40,359 bases of DNA. It comes from Flavobacterium sp. UBA6203 (lineage in GTDB: Bacteria; Bacteroidota; Bacteroidia; Flavobacteriales; Flavobacteriaceae). The stretch covers positions 1 through 40,359 of the forward strand of contig DIST01000010.1 in assembly GCA_002421645.1 (NCBI GenBank), written 5' to 3'. A program made the translations under genes and the position numbers. The notes under the pieces were generated by a model that was given only the letters and a program-made list of their open reading frames with translations, searched no databases and was not told the DNA's origin. Each line of letters starts with the position of its first letter. Position 1 is the first letter of the stretch. Positions 35,181 to 40,359 of this stretch are shown piece after piece.

Positions 35181-35221
35181 GTTCAGTTTGCAGTCGCAGT
35201 GTTCAGTTTATCATGCTGAAC
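35181..35221. repeat. GTTCAGTTT repeat before the second rhomboid gene
   Basis: GTTCAGTTT occurs at 35181-35189 and 35201-35209, with GCAGTCGCAGT between. CTGAAC at 35216-35221 is complementary to GTTCAG and can form a short stem. The pattern matches the other word-like intergenic repeats. It separates two otherwise compact gene groups. Confidence 0.5.
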
Positions 35222-35271
35222 TTGTTACTTTTTAAAATTGATTTTTGCAATTGAACTTGAAAATATAGATT

Positions 35272-36126
35272 ATGAACATTTTAGACGATTTAAAACTACA
35301 ATACAAAACAGGAGGCATGGTTCAAAAGTTAATCTTTTGGAACATAGGTTACTTTTTATTGTCGTTGGTGTTTTTTTATAGTTTTTCTGTTGGGAAATTT
35401 CAAATTCCAACATGGATTGCTTTATCTTCTGATTTTGGGACTTTTATTCGTACTCCATGGACATTACTCACGTTTAATTTCTTTCATGCTGGATTTTTGC
35501 ATTTGATTTTTAATCTAATGGTGCTACATTTTTCTGGAAGATTATTTTCAACTTATTTTACCGATAAGCAATTGCTAGGAGTTTATATTTTAGGCGGAAT
35601 TTTCTCTGGACTAACCTTTGTACTTTCTTATATTATCATTGGAAAATCAGGTTTGTTAGTGGGGGCTAGCGGAGCTATTATGGCTATTTTAATTGCTACT
35701 GCAACGTATGCACCTTTTATGTTATTGCGTATTCCGTTAATAGGAATTGTGAAGCTTTGGCATGTGGCTTTTGTTATTTTGTTAGTAGACTTAATTCAAA
35801 TGCCATTAGATAATACAGGTGGACATTTAGCACATTTAGGAGGAGCTTTTTTCGGATTTATCTACATCAAGTTATTACAATCAGGCAAAGATATTACAAA
35901 GCCTTTTCTAGCTTTATTAGATACTTTTGTTAATCTTTTCAAACCGAAAAAGAAAACCCCATTTAAAAAGGTACATCGCAATACAACAAAAAAAGTAGTA
36001 AATTCGTTTACAGAGAAAGATATCACGCAAAAGCAAATTGATGATATTTTAGATAAAATTAGTAAATCGGGTTATGATAGTCTAACTAAAGAGGAAAAAG
36101 AGTTTCTCTTCAAAGCAGGAAAATAA
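35272..36126 (+). CDS. Rhomboid family intramembrane serine protease 2, with C-terminal helical tail
   Basis: The second rhomboid has 284 residues. Its catalytic dyad is S133 in GASGAIMA and H188 in HLAHLGGA, and HLIFN (near residues 77-81) is the oxyanion motif. Six membrane segments occupy about residues 20-205. A basic linker (KPKKKTPFKK) leads to a cytoplasmic tail ending KSGYDSLTKEEKEFLFKAGK, a short domain I recall as DUF6576 in flavobacterial rhomboids. The stop overlaps the next gene by one base (TAATG). The tandem arrangement with rhomboid 1 suggests paralogues with different substrates. Confidence 0.92.
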   Translation: MNILDDLKLQYKTGGMVQKLIFWNIGYFLLSLVFFYSFSVGKFQIPTWIALSSDFGTFIRTPWTLLTFNFFHAGFLHLIFNLMVLHFSGRLFSTYFTDKQLLGVYILGGIFSGLTFVLSYIIIGKSGLLVGASGAIMAILIATATYAPFMLLRIPLIGIVKLWHVAFVILLVDLIQMPLDNTGGHLAHLGGAFFGFIYIKLLQSGKDITKPFLALLDTFVNLFKPKKKTPFKKVHRNTTKKVVNSFTEKDITQKQIDDILDKISKSGYDSLTKEEKEFLFKAGK

Positions 36127-37169
36127 TGCCAAAGCAATCTTGGTTTAGTAGAATTATGTTTTTTCTAAATACAGTATTAACTGTATTGACTTTTCTTGCC
36201 TATTCTTTACCCTTTTTAGCACCTAAAGCTTTTCCTTTTTTAAGTGTATTGACGCTTATTCTTCCTATGTTTTTGATTTTGAATTTCTTCTTTTTTGTTT
36301 TTTGGTTATTGCAACTAAAAAGACAAATGCTGCTTTCAGGAGTAGTATTATTACTTGGAATTACTTTCATTAATCGTTTTTATAAGTTCTCAGAAACCAA
36401 TCTTCCAGCAGAAGACGGAGACTTTACTTTGATGAGTTATAATGTCCGACTTTTTAATTTGTATGAATGGCTTCCTCAAGAAGATGTTCCTGAACAAATT
36501 TCAAAATTAATTCATGAGCAGCATCCAGATATCTTGTGTTTACAAGAATTTTCGCCTAATAAAAAGTTGATTACAAAAAAATATCCACACAGTTTTGTAA
36601 AGTTGTATGGAGGTAAAAATAAGTATGGTCAGGCCATATATTCTAATTATAAAATGATTGAGAAAGGGGAAATTCAATTTCCTAATTCAAGCAATAATGT
36701 TATTTATGCAGATATTTTAAAGGGAAGGGATACGTTACGAATTTACAGCATGCACTTGCAATCTATTAAGATTAGTACCGATATACATGAAGATCTTAAT
36801 CAAGAAAAATCAAAGTTTATTTTTATGCGAATTAGTGAAGCGTTTAAGCTTCAGCAGCAACAAGCAGAAATTATTAAAAAACACTTTGATGCGTGTAGCT
36901 ATCCAAAAATTATCTGTGGAGATTTGAATAACAGTGCTTTCTCTTATGTATATAGAACGGTGAAAGGGGATATGAAAGATGCCTTTGAAGAAGCTGGAAC
37001 AGGTTTTGGAAAATCGTATAATTTTAAATACTATCCAGCTCGTATTGATTATGTTTTCGTTGAAAATAATATCAAGGTGAAAGAATTTACTTCACTAGAA
37101 TCTTTTGTTCAAAGCGATCATTTCCCGCAATTAACAAGACTAAATTTTTTCCAAAAAACAGAAGAATAA
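36126..37169 (+). CDS. Membrane-anchored endonuclease/exonuclease/phosphatase family protein
   Basis: The 347-residue protein has three N-terminal membrane helices (about residues 8-30, 36-60 and 68-85) and a C-terminal metal-dependent hydrolase domain on the far side or in the cytoplasm. EEP-fold motifs in order are SYNVRLF (near 105), CLQEF (near 141, with the Mg-binding glutamate), IYSMHLQS, CGDLNNS (near 265), RIDYVFV and SDHFPQ (near 333). The family includes nucleases and phospholipid or inositol phosphatases; I cannot tell which. It overlaps rhomboid 2 by one base and ends one base from the convergent WbqC gene. Confidence 0.9.
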   Translation: MPKQSWFSRIMFFLNTVLTVLTFLAYSLPFLAPKAFPFLSVLTLILPMFLILNFFFFVFWLLQLKRQMLLSGVVLLLGITFINRFYKFSETNLPAEDGDFTLMSYNVRLFNLYEWLPQEDVPEQISKLIHEQHPDILCLQEFSPNKKLITKKYPHSFVKLYGGKNKYGQAIYSNYKMIEKGEIQFPNSSNNVIYADILKGRDTLRIYSMHLQSIKISTDIHEDLNQEKSKFIFMRISEAFKLQQQQAEIIKKHFDACSYPKIICGDLNNSAFSYVYRTVKGDMKDAFEEAGTGFGKSYNFKYYPARIDYVFVENNIKVKEFTSLESFVQSDHFPQLTRLNFFQKTEE

Positions 37170-37170
37170 T

Positions 37171-37785
37171 TTAAATCTTTTGGTTTTTCAAATAATCCAC
37201 CGCATACCTACCTTCATTAAAAAGTAAATCCAAAATACTCAAATTATTGATAAATCCATGTTTTTCATTAAAAACTTGCGTGTATTCTTCCATTTGAGTA
37301 GTATCTTTTTTTCCGTTTGCTAAATGTCTGAAATCTTTATAATCAGGAACTTCATGAAAAAATTCAGTAGTTTTTTGAGGTTGAATGTTAATTCCTAATG
37401 AATCGTTTACCAATTCAAAAATTTCTAAATTCAAATCCATTAAAAATTCATGTCTTTTTTCGAATAACGGACGAAAATCATCTTCAAAATATTCAAAAAA
37501 AGGCGAAGTTCTGTATGCGGCTTCTAACGATTTAAAGTGATTTTTCTGCCATCCAAAATCGTTTTCAATACGAACATCTTTATATTTCTGGTGCTTGTCT
37601 TTGGAGTGTTTTACAGGAATATTTAACAATTGAACTCCGTTTGGACTATAAATGTACATCCTGTTTCTATTCGTTTGTTTTTGGAAATTGTCTTCTATTT
37701 CAAACGTAACTGAATCCGCTTGCATAATAGCTACATAATGACTAATTGAAGGAAAATAAGTAGGATGTATAAGAATGTTGTTCAT
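37171..37785 (-). CDS. WbqC family protein
   Basis: The product has 204 residues starting at ATG 37785 (MNNILIHPTYFPSISHY); a longer reading to 37827 adds 14 poorly conserved residues. The N-terminal HPTYFPS matches the WbqC motif (usually HQPNYFPW), and the KDKHQKYKDVRI and NDFGWQKNHFKSLEAAYRTS segments follow. WbqC proteins occur in surface polysaccharide loci and are thought to act in sugar modification, but no activity is established. Next to lepB, the link to glycan synthesis is weak. It is read in the same direction as lepB, separated by a palindromic repeat. Confidence 0.85.
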   Translation of the reverse strand: MNNILIHPTYFPSISHYVAIMQADSVTFEIEDNFQKQTNRNRMYIYSPNGVQLLNIPVKHSKDKHQKYKDVRIENDFGWQKNHFKSLEAAYRTSPFFEYFEDDFRPLFEKRHEFLMDLNLEIFELVNDSLGINIQPQKTTEFFHEVPDYKDFRHLANGKKDTTQMEEYTQVFNEKHGFINNLSILDLLFNEGRYAVDYLKNQKI

Positions 37786-37808
37786 GATAAATATTGTTTT
37801 AAAAACAC

Positions 37809-37854
37809 GAATTTCACTAATTATCACATATTAAATTGTGCTAATTAGTGAAAT
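37809..37854. repeat. Long inverted repeat between lepB and the WbqC gene
   Basis: AATTTCACTAATTA (37809-37822) is a perfect inverted copy of TAATTAGTGAAATT (37841-37854). Inside, CACA (37824-37827) and TGTG (37836-37839) extend the stem after one mismatch, leaving an 8-base loop. On the minus strand the stem is followed by a short T-rich run, so it could terminate lepB. It also belongs to the word-like repeat style (ATTAGTGAAATT). Confidence 0.7.
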
Positions 37855-37871
37855 TTAGGATACTAATATAA

Positions 37872-39425
37872 TTAAGCTTCTTCTTTGTTTTTCTTTTTCT
37901 TTCTAAAATAATCAAAAGCAAAATAAGCGGCTAATGCAATTAAGAAATATTGGAAATACGATTTTGGTTGTCCGTCACCACTAACAGTAGTGAATAATCT
38001 GTCCCAACGAATGCTCCAATTTCTGATGCCATCATTAATTCCATCAATACTCATCCAAATGAAAATTGGTTTTCCAACGATATGGTCTGCAGGAACAAAT
38101 CCCCAATAACGAGAGTCTAAGGAGTTGTGACGGTTGTCTCCCATCATCCAATAGTAATCTTGTTTAAAAGTATATGATGTTGCAACTTGACCATTAATTC
38201 GAATTTCATCTCCGTTTACTTTCAAGTCGTTTCCTTCGTATTCGCCAATTACTTTTTTGTAAAAAGGTAGTGTTTCTTTGTTTAATTCTACTGATTTTCC
38301 AGCTTCAGGAATGTAAATTGGTCCTAAGTTATCTACGTTCCAATCTTTAGTTCCTGGGAAAATAGATTTATCCGTTTCTTTATGAATGATACGTTCAACT
38401 TTGGTAAGTCCTGGAATATTTTTCAATCTGTCAACAGAAGCTTGTGGTAAGGCACTAAAAATTAAAGTGTCTTTTGCAATTTGACCAAAAGCATCCGTGA
38501 TATGAAGTTCTTTTTTAATGTAATCTAAATCAACTGGAGTTTTTCCATCCCAAGCTACTTTATATGAATACTGAGGTTTTGCTCTTTCAGGAAGAATCGA
38601 TTCTTTTCCGTTAATAAAAATGATACCCTCTTTAATTTCTATTTTATCACCAGGAATAGCCGTACAACGTTTTACGTAGTTGGTTTTTTTATCGATAGGC
38701 TTGTCATATCTTTTATCTGCCGCTTTGTACATGTGAAACAAAGTATCTGCAGGCCAGTTAAACACCACAATATCATTACGCTCTATTTTTTGTAATGCAG
38801 GAAAACGGAAATAAGGTAATGAAGGTTTTGCTAAATATGATTTTGTTTTAATAATTGGTAAAGTATCATGAACCATTGGCGCTGCAATAGGTGTCATAGG
38901 TGTTCTGGCTCCATAATGGAATTTACTTACAAATAAAAAGTCGCCTACCAATAACGATTTTTCTAATGATGAGGTTGGAATTGTATAGGGTTGAATAAAA
39001 TACGTATGGACTAAAGTAGCTACAACAATTGCAAATGATAATGAACCTAAAGTGTCCATTGTTTTGTTGGGTGCTTTTAAATCGCGATTGGCATGATAAG
39101 TTACTTCTTGAGTATAGTTTACATAAGCGATGTAAAATCCTAAGGTAACAACACCTAAAACCATATCAACGGTTGATTTTTTACCAAAAGTTCGTAAAGT
39201 TTCAATCCAAATAATTGGAAATATAAACAAATTGATAACTGGAATAAAAAGCAATAATATCCAATATTTTGGACGATTGATGATTTGCATTAATACAATT
39301 CCGTTATACACCGGAACAAATGCTTCCCATGCTTTTCTACCTGCTTTTACGTATAATTTCCAAGTTCCAATTCCGTGAATTATTTGAACTAATAAGATAA
39401 ATAGTAACCAACCTGATATTTCCAT
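37872..39425 (-). CDS. lepB: Signal peptidase I with N-terminal membrane domain
   Basis: Signal peptidase I removes signal peptides from exported proteins at the inner membrane. The 517-residue protein is longer than E. coli LepB because of an N-terminal DUF5684-like domain (about residues 1-110, four membrane segments, with the WEAFVPVYN motif). The catalytic serine is S153 in PTSSLEKS, with leucine instead of the usual methionine after it. The general base is K252 in NYVKRCTAIPGD, and the late box is GDNRHNSLDSRYWG (near residues 428-441). A large insert separates K252 from that box. The C-terminus ends with another membrane helix. Both features occur in flavobacterial LepB as I recall it. 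Confidence 0.95.
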   Translation of the reverse strand: MEISGWLLFILLVQIIHGIGTWKLYVKAGRKAWEAFVPVYNGIVLMQIINRPKYWILLLFIPVINLFIFPIIWIETLRTFGKKSTVDMVLGVVTLGFYIAYVNYTQEVTYHANRDLKAPNKTMDTLGSLSFAIVVATLVHTYFIQPYTIPTSSLEKSLLVGDFLFVSKFHYGARTPMTPIAAPMVHDTLPIIKTKSYLAKPSLPYFRFPALQKIERNDIVVFNWPADTLFHMYKAADKRYDKPIDKKTNYVKRCTAIPGDKIEIKEGIIFINGKESILPERAKPQYSYKVAWDGKTPVDLDYIKKELHITDAFGQIAKDTLIFSALPQASVDRLKNIPGLTKVERIIHKETDKSIFPGTKDWNVDNLGPIYIPEAGKSVELNKETLPFYKKVIGEYEGNDLKVNGDEIRINGQVATSYTFKQDYYWMMGDNRHNSLDSRYWGFVPADHIVGKPIFIWMSIDGINDGIRNWSIRWDRLFTTVSGDGQPKSYFQYFLIALAAYFAFDYFRKKKKNKEEA

Positions 39426-39435
39426 AATTTTATTT

Positions 39436-39469
39436 TTAGAAAAAAGAATTTAGAGAATAGAAAATAGAC
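39436..39469. repeat. AGAATTTAGAGAATAG word-like repeats before lepB
   Basis: Imperfect recurrences of TTAGA, AATAGA and AATAGAC fill most of the gap between lepB and the four-helix-bundle gene. It resembles the ATTTAGA repeat near lipA. No promoter was seen. Confidence 0.4.
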
Positions 39470-39470
39470 T

Positions 39471-39833
39471 TTACTGAAGTCCGTTTTGAAATCCCATTGC
39501 CATTCTCTGAAATTCTTCTAGTTTATTTTCAATTGTTTGATGTTTATTATCGTCTATGTAATTTTTGTGTCTTGCTATAATAAGTTGAGTTGCTAATTCA
39601 AAAGATGAGCCCAAAGATATATCAATAAAATGACTGAAAGATTTATCAGTTCTTGAGGAACCTTCTGCTATATTACTTGGAATAGAAATAGAACTTTTAT
39701 TCATTTGAGAACTTAAATCATATTGTTCATGTTTTGGAAAAAGAACTAAAATATCTGAAATGTCTTTGGCTATTTCTATACCTAACAACCAAATTTTCAA
39801 ATTCTTATAATTATGTCTCTTTTTTCCACTCAT
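39471..39833 (-). CDS. Four helix bundle protein (S23 family)
   Basis: The 120-residue product is wholly helical and matches the S23 or four-helix-bundle family: NLKIWLLGIEIAKDISDI (about residues 11-28), then SSQMNKSSISIPSNIAEGSS (about 41-60) and SFELATQLIIARH (about 77-89). Such proteins are encoded in intervening sequences of 23S rRNA genes or stand alone in many Bacteroidetes; the function is unknown. No rRNA is nearby. It separates dapB from lepB, which I recall as adjacent in related genomes, and is flanked by word-like repeats, so it may be an insertion. Confidence 0.85.
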   Translation of the reverse strand: MSGKKRHNYKNLKIWLLGIEIAKDISDILVLFPKHEQYDLSSQMNKSSISIPSNIAEGSSRTDKSFSHFIDISLGSSFELATQLIIARHKNYIDDNKHQTIENKLEEFQRMAMGFQNGLQ

Positions 39834-39836
39834 TCG

Positions 39837-39868
39837 GTCTGTGTTCTGTTGTCTATGTTCTATTATCT
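39837..39868. repeat. GTTCTGTTGTCTATGTTC word-like repeat between S23 gene and dapB
   Basis: TGTTCTGTT and TATGTTCTATT recur imperfectly, with TCTGTGTTC before them. It overlaps the dapB stop at 39863-39865. Confidence 0.4.
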
Positions 39869-40359
39869 TAAACCTAATACATCTTTCATGTTAAAAATCC
39901 CTTTTTTACCTACTAACCACTCGGCTGCAACTACAGCTCCTAAGGCAAAACCTTCTCTGCTGTGTGCCGTGTGCTTGATTTCGATTTGGTCCACTTCACT
40001 ATCATAGAAAATACTATGAGTTCCCGGAACATTTTCGATACGTTTTGCTTCAATATGAATTTCATTGCTTATTGGAGTTTCTAATGTCCAATTTGCATAA
40101 TCCGAATGTTTTATAACGCCTTCAGCTAATGTAATGGCAGTTCCACTTGGTGCATCTAACTTTTGTGTGTGATGAATTTCTTCCATTGAAACTTTGTATT
40201 GTTTCAAGTTAGCCATCATTTTGGCTAAATATTCATTCAATTCAAAAAACACATTTACACCTAAACTAAAATTAGAAGCATAAATAAAACTTCCGTTTTT
40301 TGCTTCGCACAATTGTGCCATTTTCGGGTAATCTGCTAACCAACCTGTAGTTCCTGAAA
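39863..40359 (-). CDS. dapB: 4-hydroxy-tetrahydrodipicolinate reductase, C-terminal part
   Basis: DapB reduces 4-hydroxy-tetrahydrodipicolinate with NAD(P)H in lysine and diaminopimelate synthesis. The gene is cut by the window end: the frame stays open past the internal methionine at 40321, reading GTTGWLADYPK upstream of it, so about 165 codons are visible and the N-terminal Rossmann fold is missing. The catalytic motif EEIHHTQKLDAPSGTA (with the histidine and lysine) and YASNFSLGVNVFFELN are present. The C-terminal IEIKHTAHSREGFALGA segment is also typical. Confidence 0.95.
   Translation of the reverse strand, partial: SGTTGWLADYPKMAQLCEAKNGSFIYASNFSLGVNVFFELNEYLAKMMANLKQYKVSMEEIHHTQKLDAPSGTAITLAEGVIKHSDYANWTLETPISNEIHIEAKRIENVPGTHSIFYDSEVDQIEIKHTAHSREGFALGAVVAAEWLVGKKGIFNMKDVLGLR

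Overview
The window is a low-GC chromosomal segment from a member of the Flavobacteriaceae, most likely Flavobacterium or a close relative. RpoB, RpoC and the ribosomal proteins read like Flavobacterium proteins throughout. Many genes carry a Bacteroidetes-type -7 promoter box (TAnnTTTG), Shine-Dalgarno sequences are mostly absent, and gaps hold the 'word-like' short repeats I associate with this family. No prophage, transposase, CRISPR array or rRNA operon is visible. No stretch longer than about 300 bases lacks a gene.

Positions 1-11430 are the classic transcription/translation cluster: end of tRNA-Trp, secE, nusG, rplK, rplA, rplJ, rplL, an attenuator-like hairpin, rpoB, rpoC and a strong terminator. 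From 11476 to 15707 lie a DUF3467 protein, a GNAT acetyltransferase and a two-gene secreted pair: an erythromycin-esterase-like fusion protein and a protein with an HExxH motif.

Positions 15713-18603 (minus strand) carry rluF, a coiled-coil protein whose zinc-ribbon cysteines are all replaced, and a NIF3-family protein. A toxin-antitoxin pair with a YoeB-like toxin (18715-19226) precedes lpxK and a purine nucleoside phosphorylase. On the minus strand follow a TPR hybrid histidine kinase, gap, lipA, a lipoprotein gene in a segment bounded by 23-bp direct repeats, an ECF sigma factor, a membrane glycosyltransferase, a small four-cysteine membrane protein, murB and recF.

From 30894 the plus strand carries a TPR membrane protein, ribH and a terminator. 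A tightly overlapping run follows: small membrane protein, mutL, rhomboid protease, second rhomboid, endonuclease/phosphatase-family protein. The right end (minus strand) holds a WbqC-family gene, lepB, a four-helix-bundle gene and a truncated dapB.

The most unusual signals are non-coding or degenerate: a structured GC-rich element (25351-25452) resembling, from memory, the Flavo-1 RNA, next to a 23-bp direct repeat; several families of word-like intergenic repeats; a MutL whose endonuclease motifs are eroded; and a zinc-ribbon protein without any cysteine. I did not find a clear large undescribed multi-gene system; most of the window is conserved housekeeping sequence.
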